Assembly: GCF_000798815.1 (NCBI RefSeq)
Contig: NZ_JTLD01000033.1
Span: 1-64,000, forward strand
Reading direction: 5' to 3'
DNA length: 64,000 nucleotides
DNA from: Alistipes sp. ZOR0009
GTDB taxonomy: Bacteria > Bacteroidota > Bacteroidia > Bacteroidales > ZOR0009
Shown here: positions 16,287-24,769 of the stretch, piece after piece
Position numbering within the stretch: the first letter of the stretch is position 1
Layout: every line of letters begins with the position of its first letter
The notes under the pieces: model-generated
Told to the model about the DNA's origin: nothing
Seen by the model: only the letters and a program-made list of their open reading frames with translations
Databases searched by the model: none
Made by a program: the position numbers and the translations under genes

Positions 16287-17783
16287 ATGAAAAGATTTTA
16301 CAAGTATATGGCAGTTGCTATTGCAGCGGTGGGGGTATCATCCTGCAGCAACGACTGGTTGGATAGAGAGCCTAGCACCTCTATCCCAACAGAAAAAGCT
16401 ATAACCTCGTACTACGATTTGGTTACAGCACAGAACGGTATGTATGACGGCCTGCAGGAGGATCAAAACTACTACGGAGCCCGTATGTTCTACTACGGCG
16501 ATGTACGTGGTGATGATATGCAGTCTACAGCTCCCGGAAAGAGAACGCATCCTCTTTACGAAATGAACTATACTGTAGAGAGCGCCCCCGAAATGTGGGC
16601 AACCCCCTACAACGTAATTCGTCGTGCCAACAATATCATTAAGGCTGTAGAGAATGGCCAGGTAAAGGATGGCGTTGCGGCTAACATCAACGACATCGTT
16701 GGTCAGGCCTATGCCGTACGCGCTTTGGTGCTGTTCGATTTAACCCGCGTATACTCGCAGCCATACTATGTTAGCAACGGAGCTGGTCTTGGAGTACCTA
16801 TCGTGCTAACTCCTGGAGGCTATACTGCCAAGGTTGGACGCAGCACGCTCAAGGAGTGCTACGATCAGATTATTGCCGACCTAAACAAGTCGGTTACCCT
16901 TTTGGCTAGCTCCAAAAAGGTGGGATACATCAACTCTTGGGCTGCAAAGGCGCTACTCTCTAGGGTATACCTTTACAAGGCCGACTACGCCAACGCCTAC
17001 ACAACCGCCGTTGACGTAATTACCAAGAGCCCCTACAGGCTATGGACCAATAGCGAGTACGTAAACGCTTGGTCTTCGGCTGGTAACTCGGAGCTTCTTT
17101 TCGAAATCGTAAACAAGGGTAGCGACGACTGGGTAGACCGCGAAGCTATCGGTTACCTGCTTGCCGAAAAGGGATACGACGACTACATCATCACCAAGAA
17201 CTTCTACGATTTGGTTAACCAAAATCCGAACGACGTTCGCCTAGGTATGTTTACCATTCCTGCAACGTTGGATAAGAATGGCAAGAAGAAGATCAACGGG
17301 GTAGATGTTACCGGAATGAAGATTTATCTGACCAAGTTCCCCGGTCGTGCAGACTTTAGCCCCAACGATGTTCGTGTAAACAACATCCCAGTGCTACGCT
17401 TATCAGAGATTTACCTTATAGCAGCAGAGGCAGCACTTCAGGGTGGTGCTACGGCAGCCGACGCAACCAAGTATTTGGATGCTATCGTAAACCGTGCTGA
17501 CAATGCCACGCATGTGGTAGAAGCAGACGTAACGCTTGACCGCATTCTTAAGGAAAGACGTTTGGAGCTCGTTGGCGAAGGACAGCGCTTCTTTGATGCC
17601 ATGAGAACCGGAAAGACAATTACTAGGTATACTGGTGCTGCTGATAAAGGATGGCATAGTACGCTGCCCGATATGAAGTCGGCCAGCTTCGACAACACCT
17701 ACTATCGTGCAATTCTCCCCATCCCTAAGGTGGAGGTTGACGCCAATCCTCTCATAAAGGATCAGCAAAATAAGGGATACTAG
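16287..17783 (+). CDS. SusD/RagB-type nutrient-binding lipoprotein (SusD1)
   Basis: 498 aa from the ATG at 16287, which gives a lipoprotein signal with SSC (Cys20); the open frame begins at 16239. The N-terminal half carries the TPR-like helices of the family (WDREPST-like start, AVRALVLFDLTRVY near residue 150), and the C-terminal SusD_RagB part has RLSEIYLIAAEAALQGG and ERRLELVGEGQRFFD. It forms the surface lid over SusC1. Codon bias is like susC1. A strong terminator closes the two-gene unit. Confidence 0.95.
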   Translation: MKRFYKYMAVAIAAVGVSSCSNDWLDREPSTSIPTEKAITSYYDLVTAQNGMYDGLQEDQNYYGARMFYYGDVRGDDMQSTAPGKRTHPLYEMNYTVESAPEMWATPYNVIRRANNIIKAVENGQVKDGVAANINDIVGQAYAVRALVLFDLTRVYSQPYYVSNGAGLGVPIVLTPGGYTAKVGRSTLKECYDQIIADLNKSVTLLASSKKVGYINSWAAKALLSRVYLYKADYANAYTTAVDVITKSPYRLWTNSEYVNAWSSAGNSELLFEIVNKGSDDWVDREAIGYLLAEKGYDDYIITKNFYDLVNQNPNDVRLGMFTIPATLDKNGKKKINGVDVTGMKIYLTKFPGRADFSPNDVRVNNIPVLRLSEIYLIAAEAALQGGATAADATKYLDAIVNRADNATHVVEADVTLDRILKERRLELVGEGQRFFDAMRTGKTITRYTGAADKGWHSTLPDMKSASFDNTYYRAILPIPKVEVDANPLIKDQQNKGY

Positions 17784-17806
17784 TAGTTTGATTTAGCAGT
17801 TAATAG

Positions 17807-17843
17807 GAAGGAGCACCTTGTTGAAAGGCGCTCCTTCTTTTTT
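17807..17843 (+). terminator. Terminator of susCD1
   Basis: The stem GAAGGAGC/GCTCCTTC (17807-17814 and 17830-17837) is followed by TTTTTT. Confidence 0.88.
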
Positions 17844-17940
17844 ACTCGTATGCGGCAGCAGCCGGTAGCCCATCTCTTGCTATCAAAAGCGGCTACGATA
17901 CCCCTACCGCAGGGGGCACTTCAAAATAAGACGTATCGTT

Positions 17941-18564
17941 CTAGTGGGCAAATATTCTTACCGAATCGCTGTAAACCAGCGTCTCGTCTGCCCCCTGGTA
18001 GGCGCATCTAAACTCGTACTCCTTTCCAGGTGTAAAGCCCGAAATATTTTTCTTACGCGTAGTCGATGGGGTTAGCCTCCATTCCGTCATGTTGGCAGGT
18101 GCAGGCACCGGCGCCGAGTAGAAGTTGTACACCTTCGCGTTGCTATTGGCATCTACCGAAACGAGCACGTCACCCATATTTTCGCCTCCTGTAACCTTAA
18201 ACCCTTCGGGCTTTGGTAGCGTACCAACCTTTTTATTATCCTTTGCAATCGTAAAGCCAGTTGTTTGCAGCTTGCTTAAATCGCCCTTTGCCTGCCGGTT
18301 TACCTCTAGGGCTATTTCCCGTAAGGCATCCGATAGCACGCGCCTAGACGCATTTTTGGCAATAATATCAGCCGAAGTCCCATTCTGCGCCTTGGCTAGC
18401 TTGGTTTCGTAGTCGGTGTTAATAACCTTCAGGTTGGGTATTACCTCTGCCTCGAAGGTGAAGTTGGGGTTGCCCGTTAGGCAGTTATGAACGGATCTGC
18501 CTGTGATGGGAAGCTCGCTATCTGAGAGCTTGGAGTAGTCAATGCAAACTTCGTGTTTGTTCAT
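17941..18564 (-). CDS. Cytoplasmic FN3-like protein of unknown function
   Basis: 207 aa without signal peptide or membrane span. The N-terminal half is helical (VHNCLTGNPNFTF, then an Ala/Lys/Arg-rich helix to about residue 100). The C-terminal half (about 115-207) is beta-rich and reads like one fibronectin type III or similar sandwich domain, with ISGFTPGKEYEFRCAY and a final SDSVRIFA. The layout, including an early 'TGNxxFxxP-like' segment, resembles small FN3-containing proteins seen widely in Bacteroidetes, whose role is not known. It stands alone on the minus strand among SusCD genes. A 21-bp tandem array lies about 230 bases upstream of its start. No consensus -7 box was found. Function not assigned. 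Confidence 0.65.
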   Translation of the reverse strand: MNKHEVCIDYSKLSDSELPITGRSVHNCLTGNPNFTFEAEVIPNLKVINTDYETKLAKAQNGTSADIIAKNASRRVLSDALREIALEVNRQAKGDLSKLQTTGFTIAKDNKKVGTLPKPEGFKVTGGENMGDVLVSVDANSNAKVYNFYSAPVPAPANMTEWRLTPSTTRKKNISGFTPGKEYEFRCAYQGADETLVYSDSVRIFAH

Positions 18565-18793
18565 GTTAGCTGTTTTTATTTATAGTTTAACTTCCTTGTT
18601 GTTTGCTAAATGATTAACAACGGGAGGTTTTGAAAAGTTCTTTTTTGGCTCTTTTTTTTCTGTTGGAGCATAGAGGGCTTTGTGCATATGTGAATACGAT
18701 GGTGTATAAATTTTCAGTTTACCCTGTTAACGTGCAGTATGCGTGGATTGTACAGTTGTTTTGCCTTGTTTGTTACTTCCCATAACTGATTAG
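18565..18793. other. Intergenic region upstream of the FN3-like gene
   Basis: About 230 bases with T-rich runs and no recognisable gene or consensus promoter. Together with the array and the following stretch it makes the 1-kb gap between the FN3-like gene and susC2. Confidence 0.4.
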
Positions 18794-18976
18794 TAATGGC
18801 TCATTTCTTATCAGTTTTGCGCTATTTCTTATCAGTAATGGCTCATTTCTTATCAGTTTTGCGCTATTTCTTATCAGTAATGGCTCATTTCTTATCAGTT
18901 TTGAGCTATTTCTTATCAGTAATGGCTCATTTCTTATCACGCTATTTCTTATCAGTAATGGCTCATTTCTGTTCAG
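18794..18976. repeat. 21-bp tandem array 1 (alternating A/B units)
   Basis: Nine head-to-tail units, 21 bp each except one fused pair lacking six bases (18920-18955). All units share the 3' part ATTTCTTATCAG; the 5' part alternates between TAATGGCTC and TTTTGCGCT (once TTTTGAGCT), giving a 42-bp super-period. The last unit is diverged (ATTTCTGTTCAG). There are no spacers, so it is not a CRISPR. Because 21 is a multiple of three, a frame stays open through the array (18796-18993, a heptad of the type MAHFLSV/LRYFLSV); I do not call it a gene. Confidence 0.95.
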
Positions 18977-19411
18977 TAATAAGCTGCCACTGAAGAGGAA
19001 CTTGAGGGAGTAGCGGCAGGCGCTTGCTGTTCACAAAAGAATGATGGGTAATTGCTCATTATTTAAATAAAGCCTGAATATCGGGGATTTCGGGGATTCG
19101 GGAAGCTGTGTCTAGGGGATGCTGTAGACCTGTTTTCGTAGAAGGCTATTCTGGCAACTTGAATGGTATTGTATGGAATGGTCAGATAATCAACTAAATG
19201 CGAATTGTTATTGTGTATTAACATATGTATTTAAATGTGCCTTTATAGGTGTTTTGCATAAATTAAGATTGTGTTTTTGTTTGTAGCCTTATTTAGGGTA
19301 ACAGCTTATAAATTATAAGCAAAAGCAGGTTCGTATAGCTAAATTGCAATGTAAAAAAACAGTATTGGTTACAGTTAATTACGAAAAATTGACACTGACA
19401 GCTTGTTTTTA
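18977..19411. other. Non-coding stretch between array 1 and the susC2 promoter
   Basis: About 435 AT-rich bases. A short direct repeat TCGGGGATT occurs twice near 19080-19098. No ORF, RNA gene or terminator recognised. Confidence 0.4.
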
Positions 19412-19441
19412 TTGTTTAGTAGATTTTAAGTGCTACTTTTG
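19412..19441 (+). promoter_or_regulatory. Promoter of susC2
   Basis: TTG at 19412-19414, 19-nt spacer, TACTTTTG at 19434-19441. The leader of about 115 nt contains a perfect 8-bp hairpin, TCCACCAT-gaggg-ATGGTGGA, at 19503-19523. Confidence 0.8.
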
Positions 19442-19542
19442 CATATGTTGCTGGCTGGATATTTAGGCTAATCTTTTGTATTGGTAAGTAGCCTGCTGCA
19501 GCTCCACCATGAGGGATGGTGGAAGAGTGAATTAATCAAATA

Positions 19543-19610
19543 ACAAACTGCTAAACAAACTATTATGAGGCGATTTCTAACGTTACTCGTAACGCTAGTT
19601 GTCTTTGGCG
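19543..19610 (+). repeat. SusC 5' cassette, copy in susC2
   Basis: From 22 bases before the ATG to codon 15 this copy is nearly identical to those in susC3 and susC4. Inside the gene it carries the palindrome CGTTAC-TC-GTAACG at 19581-19594. Differences from the other copies begin around the tenth codon. Confidence 0.85.
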
Positions 19611-22600
19611 TTGGCTCAGCGCTAGGGCAAGTAAAGCAAGTCACTGGGGTTGTTACATCTGCGGATGACAAGCAATCCATTCCAGGGGTAAGCGTTTTTG
19701 TAAAGGAAGCTCCATCTGTGGGTGCTTCAACGGACATCAACGGAAAGTACACCCTTAAAAATGTTCCTGCAAATGCAAAAACTATTGTATTCCGATTCGT
19801 AGGATACACTTCGGTAGAGCTTCCTATTAGTGCTACCTTAGACGTGGCGCTTCAGTCTGAGGCTCAAAAAATCGATGAGGTAATGGTTGTAGCCTATGGT
19901 ACTGCTAAGAAGAGTGCCTTTACTGGTTCTGTTGCTCAGATTAACGAAAAAAAGTTGGAGCGTAAGAACGTTTCTGAAATTTCTAAAGCTCTAGCTGGTG
20001 AGGTTGCTGGTGTTGCCATTGTAAATACATCAGGTCAGCCAGGTAGTAATGCAACCATTAGAATCCGTGGTTTTGGATCTGTAAATGCAAGCCAAAGCCC
20101 TCTTTACATTGTTGATGGAGTTCCTTTTAACGGAGACATTAGCTCTATTTCTCCTAGTGATATTGCAACGACTTCTGTTTTAAAGGATGCAACAGCTACC
20201 GCCATTTATGGTGCTAGAGGTGCCAATGGGGTAGTTCTGATTACAACCAAAAAGGGTGATAGAAACTCTTCTTCTATTGATGTAGAAGTTAAAACGGGTT
20301 GGAATATGAAGCTGCTTCCAAGCTACGATGTAATTAGCAATCCTGAGCATTTTATGGAGTTGACTTGGGAGTCTATGCGAAATAGAACGATTGCAGTAGG
20401 TTACGACGCCACTCCTGCTGGTTCTTTGAAGTTGTCAGATCCTGCTGCTTATGCTGCTGGTTTTAAAGCTTATTGGGATGCAAACTATGCTGCTGCTGGT
20501 GTTAATGCTTCGAAGTATATATTCGATGGCAATCAGAAAGGGATCAACAGCGTATATAACATGTGGAAAGCAGATGGAGATAAGCTTATAGATCCTACAA
20601 CTGGAAAGTTTATTAAAGGTATCGAACGTAAGTACACTCCAGAAGATTGGGAGGATAATATCTTTAGAACAGGAAAGAAGGTTGAAGCCTCTGTAAAATT
20701 TAGTGGTGGAAATGAAAAGACTCAGTATTTTTCTTCATTTGGTATCAATAATGACCAGGGGTACTACATTGGTTCTGACTTTTCTCGCTTAAATGCTCGC
20801 TTAAACGTAAACCATAAGCCTAAGGAATGGCTTAAGGGAAGCGTAAATATGGCCTACTCTTACATGGAGACAAACAATCCGGGACAGACTGGTTCTGCCA
20901 ATAACGGATTCTACTTTGTAAATAATATTCCGTCCATTTATCCTGTTTTTCAACGTGATGAAAATGGAGCGCTAATTCCTGATATGCTTGTTGGGGGTAA
21001 CCGTTACGACTATGCTTTTAGCAGCTTAGGCGGAAGGCCTTTTGGTGATGGTATTAATCCTGCAGGCGCCGTAAGATTAGACAAAAGAAGAACATTTGCA
21101 CATCAAATTTCTGCAACATCGAACTTGGAGGCTACTTTGGCTCAAGGTTTAACATTGAGCACAACTTTCGGAACCCAAGTTTTGGCTAACGATCTATCTT
21201 CTCTTACTAATCCATATTACGGAGATGCTGCTGGTTTAGGTAGAATTTACAAAGAAATGAATATTCTTTCTTCGTACACTTGGACTCAGATGCTTAGATA
21301 TGCTACTAAGTTTGACGGAGGACATAACGTGAATGCTTTTATTGCTCACGAAGTTACTTCGGAGGATAACAAGTACAATAACGGACAGAAGGATGGTTTG
21401 GTTGAGCCAGGAACGCTAACTTGGAACAATGCCGTAAACATGTCTTCAATGAACTCGTATATTGTCGACTACTTTATTGAGTCTTACTTTGGTCAGGTAA
21501 ACTATGACTACAAGGAAAAGTATTTTGTATACGGAACAATCCGTCGCGATGGCTCTTCTCGTTTCCCCAATAACAGATGGGGTAACTTCGGTGCAGTTGG
21601 TGCTGCATGGGCCATTTCTTCAGAGGATTTCATGAAACAATTCGAGTTTATTCGTAGCATGAAACTTAAGGCTAGCTATGGTATTCTAGGAAACCAAGAT
21701 ATTGGGAACTATCCCGCCTACAACAACTATGCAATTGAAAACCTTGAAAAGAAACCAGCCTTTGTATATAACTACAGAGGAAATATGGATCTTACTTGGG
21801 AAAAAAGTAAGATGTTCAACGTTGGTTTGGAGTTCTCTTTAGGAAACTATATTGATGGTGAGGTTGAGTACTTCAGAAAAAACACGGATAACCTTCTTTT
21901 CTATAAGAGAGTTTCTCCTTCTATTGGATTTGAAAAAGTTCCCGTAAACGATGGTAAACTATTAAATACAGGTATTGAGTTTAATTTTACGGCTCACCTA
22001 GTAAATACTAACGACTTGCGAGTTGATTTCAGAATTAATGGCTCGCACATCAACAACGAAATGAAGAGAATGCCTATTGACGAGGCTACAGGAAAGGAAA
22101 AAATTGTTGATGACCAGGGTGCTTATGCTTATACCAAAGGCCATTCTTTATACGACTTTTATGTTAGAGAGTATGCTGGGGTAGAGGCTCAAACAGGTTT
22201 ACCACAGTGGAATCGTTACTACTACATGGATGGAGCAAACAAGGTGACTATTTCTTCGATGGAAGAATTCTTAGCTGGTGATAAAAAAGGTAGTAAGGTG
22301 TTGGTGGAAAAAACATTTGATTACAACAATGCTACTAAAAAGTATATTGGAAAATCAGCAATACCTGCTTTAACAGGGGGCTTTGGTTTCGATGTATCGT
22401 ACAAAAACTTCACGCTAGCAACTCAATTCTTGTATAGCCTTGGCGGATATTCTTACGACAATATGTACGCAGGTTTGATGTCAAATAACGAATCAGGTGG
22501 AAACAACTGGTCTACTGATATAGAGAAGCGTTGGCAAAAGCCCGGAGATGCAACTTCTATTCCTCGTCTAACAAATGACTACGATAAGGATGGCTATAGC

Positions 22601-22852
22601 GTTTCTGATAGAGGTATTGTAAAGAGTAACTACTTAAACCTAAACAATATTCTTCTATCTTACGAGTTGCCAAAGAATATCGTAAGCAAGTTGAGCGTTA
22701 AAGGTGCTTCTATAAGCGTAAGTGGTGATAACCTCTGGTTGACAACCAAAAGAAAGGGCTATGTTCCTTCTACATCAGTTAGTGGTAGCAACGACAGCTA
22801 CAGGTACTCTCCTTTGAGCACCGTATCTGTTGGATTAAAGGTTCAATTCTAA
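19565..22852 (+). CDS. SusC/RagA-type TonB-linked outer-membrane transporter (SusC2)
   Basis: 1095 aa. The signal peptide MRRFLTLLVTLVVFGVGSALGQ is nearly identical to those of SusC3 and SusC4. Then come the CarboxypepD_reg-like domain (about 23-100), the segment DEVMVVAYGTAKKSAFTGS (TonB-box region and plug start), plug motifs GFGSVNASQSPLYIVDGVP and GARGANGVVLITTKKG, and the barrel ending VGLKVQF. It should import an unknown oligomer with SusD2. It has its own promoter and a hairpin in the leader; susD2 begins 12 bases after the stop. No degradative enzyme is near. Confidence 0.95.
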   Translation: MRRFLTLLVTLVVFGVGSALGQVKQVTGVVTSADDKQSIPGVSVFVKEAPSVGASTDINGKYTLKNVPANAKTIVFRFVGYTSVELPISATLDVALQSEAQKIDEVMVVAYGTAKKSAFTGSVAQINEKKLERKNVSEISKALAGEVAGVAIVNTSGQPGSNATIRIRGFGSVNASQSPLYIVDGVPFNGDISSISPSDIATTSVLKDATATAIYGARGANGVVLITTKKGDRNSSSIDVEVKTGWNMKLLPSYDVISNPEHFMELTWESMRNRTIAVGYDATPAGSLKLSDPAAYAAGFKAYWDANYAAAGVNASKYIFDGNQKGINSVYNMWKADGDKLIDPTTGKFIKGIERKYTPEDWEDNIFRTGKKVEASVKFSGGNEKTQYFSSFGINNDQGYYIGSDFSRLNARLNVNHKPKEWLKGSVNMAYSYMETNNPGQTGSANNGFYFVNNIPSIYPVFQRDENGALIPDMLVGGNRYDYAFSSLGGRPFGDGINPAGAVRLDKRRTFAHQISATSNLEATLAQGLTLSTTFGTQVLANDLSSLTNPYYGDAAGLGRIYKEMNILSSYTWTQMLRYATKFDGGHNVNAFIAHEVTSEDNKYNNGQKDGLVEPGTLTWNNAVNMSSMNSYIVDYFIESYFGQVNYDYKEKYFVYGTIRRDGSSRFPNNRWGNFGAVGAAWAISSEDFMKQFEFIRSMKLKASYGILGNQDIGNYPAYNNYAIENLEKKPAFVYNYRGNMDLTWEKSKMFNVGLEFSLGNYIDGEVEYFRKNTDNLLFYKRVSPSIGFEKVPVNDGKLLNTGIEFNFTAHLVNTNDLRVDFRINGSHINNEMKRMPIDEATGKEKIVDDQGAYAYTKGHSLYDFYVREYAGVEAQTGLPQWNRYYYMDGANKVTISSMEEFLAGDKKGSKVLVEKTFDYNNATKKYIGKSAIPALTGGFGFDVSYKNFTLATQFLYSLGGYSYDNMYAGLMSNNESGGNNWSTDIEKRWQKPGDATSIPRLTNDYDKDGYSVSDRGIVKSNYLNLNNILLSYELPKNIVSKLSVKGASISVSGDNLWLTTKRKGYVPSTSVSGSNDSYRYSPLSTVSVGLKVQF

Positions 22853-22863
22853 AACGTAGAACG

Positions 22864-24339
22864 ATGATAAAAGCAAAATATTTATTGGGTTTCCTATCGT
22901 TAGGAGCCTTGCTGGTTGGCTGTAGTGAAGATAATTTCGACAAGAGGCCTACTGAAACAATATCAGATAAGAACTTGCAGGAGCAGTATAAAAAGGATCC
23001 AAAGGTTATTGATGGAATGATCCGAGGCGCTTATTTTATGCTATTCAAAACAGGTTCAGGAGGTACAACTGGGCACTCTGACTTTGGTCAAAAGTCGGTT
23101 GATATTTCTACTGATATTTTATCAGGAGATATGGCGCAACGAAAGAGTAGCTACGGGCATTTTTATAATAATGAGGAGTTGCTTTCTACTACAAGAACAA
23201 GTGGAACAAACCAGATGTACTGGAAGTACTATTTCAAAGTTGTGAAGTCTTGTAATGACATTCTATCGCTGTTCTTTGAGAATGATACTGAGCAGCCTAA
23301 AGAAAATCAGGCAAAATGGGGGCAAGCAAAAGCTTTACGAGCTTATGCTTACTATAACTTGGCAATGATGTATTCGAAGGGGTATAGCTCTCCAGATGAT
23401 CTTTGTGTTCCTATATACAATGTTAAAAACATGGATGTTGCTGCTCCTTTGAGCTCTGTTCGTAAGGTGCTGGAATTTGCAAAGAAAGACTTGGAAGATG
23501 CAGTAGTTGCGCTAGCTGGATTTAAGCGTGACGGAAAGTACCAAATTGACGAATATGTTGCTTCTGGTATGCTTTCTTACGTTTATTTGACAGTTGGAGA
23601 GTACGACAAGGCAATTGCATCTGCTGATAAGGTGTTGGCTGCATACAAGCCAATGACTGCGCTTGAAGTTACAGGTGGATTAAATTCTATTGCTGCTCCA
23701 AGTTTGATGTGGGGAGTGGATATAACCAATGAGAACTCTGGGAGCTTAGTGACATTTTGGGGGCATATGGATATTTATACTTATAGCTATGTTTATGCTG
23801 GTGCTCGTAAAACCATTGACAAAGGCTTGTATGATCAGATATCAGCACAAGATGTAAGAAAGTACCAGTTTAGTAGTTCATCGTTACTTCCTTTGTGGAA
23901 GTTTTATGATAAGGGGCGTGTTAATGGTGGAGACAGAAAATGGGAAAATGATATTTTCTGGATGAGAGCCGATGAGTTTATTCTTGTAAAGGCTGAGGCT
24001 CAGGCACGTTCTGGAAAGGCTGGTGATGCTTCGACAACATTAAACACCCTTTTAAGCAAAAGAGCCGCTGTTGAAGGAACACCTGGATGTTTCCCTGCAG
24101 GCACACCTGCTGGCGCACCTACCTACGACATGACCAACATTCTAGATGCTGTATACTTGCAGTGGAGAATCGAAACTTGGGGAGAAGGACGTGCTCTTTC
24201 TATTATGAAGCGTTTCCAAAAGAGCGTAAAAAGAGGTGTAAATCACTCAGAATATCCTGGTGCGGTTATTTCTTATGATGATCCACGCCTGACGTTTGCA
24301 ATTCCTGAAGTTGAGGCTGTTAATAACCCTAACTTCTAG
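22864..24339 (+). CDS. SusD/RagB-type nutrient-binding lipoprotein (SusD2)
   Basis: 491 aa with lipobox LVGC (Cys20). Family features include AKALRAYAYYNLAMMYSKGY (about residue 160), WMRADEFILVKAEAQARSG in the C-terminal SusD_RagB domain, and VYLQWRIETWGEGRALSIMKRF near the end. It begins 12 bases after susC2 and is followed by a terminator, so the unit has two genes. It binds the substrate of SusC2 at the cell surface; the substrate is unknown. Confidence 0.94.
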   Translation: MIKAKYLLGFLSLGALLVGCSEDNFDKRPTETISDKNLQEQYKKDPKVIDGMIRGAYFMLFKTGSGGTTGHSDFGQKSVDISTDILSGDMAQRKSSYGHFYNNEELLSTTRTSGTNQMYWKYYFKVVKSCNDILSLFFENDTEQPKENQAKWGQAKALRAYAYYNLAMMYSKGYSSPDDLCVPIYNVKNMDVAAPLSSVRKVLEFAKKDLEDAVVALAGFKRDGKYQIDEYVASGMLSYVYLTVGEYDKAIASADKVLAAYKPMTALEVTGGLNSIAAPSLMWGVDITNENSGSLVTFWGHMDIYTYSYVYAGARKTIDKGLYDQISAQDVRKYQFSSSSLLPLWKFYDKGRVNGGDRKWENDIFWMRADEFILVKAEAQARSGKAGDASTTLNTLLSKRAAVEGTPGCFPAGTPAGAPTYDMTNILDAVYLQWRIETWGEGRALSIMKRFQKSVKRGVNHSEYPGAVISYDDPRLTFAIPEVEAVNNPNF

Positions 24340-24363
24340 AATAAAACATACACTTTTAATTGG

Positions 24364-24396
24364 CAAGGCTACCTTTTAGGTAGCCTTGCTTTTTTA
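24364..24396 (+). terminator. Terminator of susCD2
   Basis: A 10-bp stem CAAGGCTACC/GGTAGCCTTG with a 5-nt loop is followed by CTTTTTT. Confidence 0.92.
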
Positions 24397-24597
24397 TGCT
24401 ATGTCATGATACTGATGCCTATAAATGAGGTGAAATTGTCTTATTCGGTTTTTGGAATGCGTTCTGGTTCGAATTATGAGTAGTCTGACGAACTGTAAGC
24501 AACTTTAGAAATCAGGTTATCAACAGCAACTAGAATGCTATTTTTTACTTTCAGATAAGCATAGATTAACTAATATTCGAATAAATTAAGTCGAAAG

Positions 24598-24627
24598 TTG
24601 CTTGTGTGAATAAATGTTATAAATTTG
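24598..24627 (+). promoter_or_regulatory. Promoter of susC3
   Basis: TTG at 24598-24600, 19-nt spacer, TAAATTTG at 24620-24627. It lies exactly 104 bases before the ATG, the same distance as in susC4. The gap 24397-24597 shows nothing else. Confidence 0.85.
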
Positions 24628-24687
24628 CAAATGTCGATTTCGTATTATCAATGGGCTGGTTTGCGCTTAGTTTTTCGGAATCAGACA

Positions 24688-24769
24688 AATGAAAATTTAT
24701 TACAAACTGCTAAACAAACTATTATGAGGCGATTTTTAACGTTACTCGTAACGCTGCTTGTTTTTGGTG
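24688..24769 (+). repeat. SusC 5' cassette, copy in susC3
   Basis: From 36 bases before the ATG to base +46 of the gene, this copy differs from the susC4 copy at one position only (base +13). It contains CGTTAC-TC-GTAACG at 24740-24753. The promoter-to-ATG distance is also the same (104 bases), so the whole 5' region is a recent duplication or is kept alike by recombination. Confidence 0.9.

Noticed and set aside
18796-18993. Open frame of 65 codons through array 1 (heptads MAHFLSV/LRYFLSV)
   Set aside because: The 21-bp unit keeps frames open by arithmetic, no start signal or promoter precedes it, and the six-base loss needs no selection on frame. Not called as a gene.
19080-19100. Short direct repeat TCGGGGATT near 19080
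   Set aside because: Only about two copies; no sign of a larger element.
24625-24723. N-terminal extension of SusC3 (33 extra residues)
   Set aside because: It overlaps the -7 box and leader; the shared signal peptide starts at 24724.
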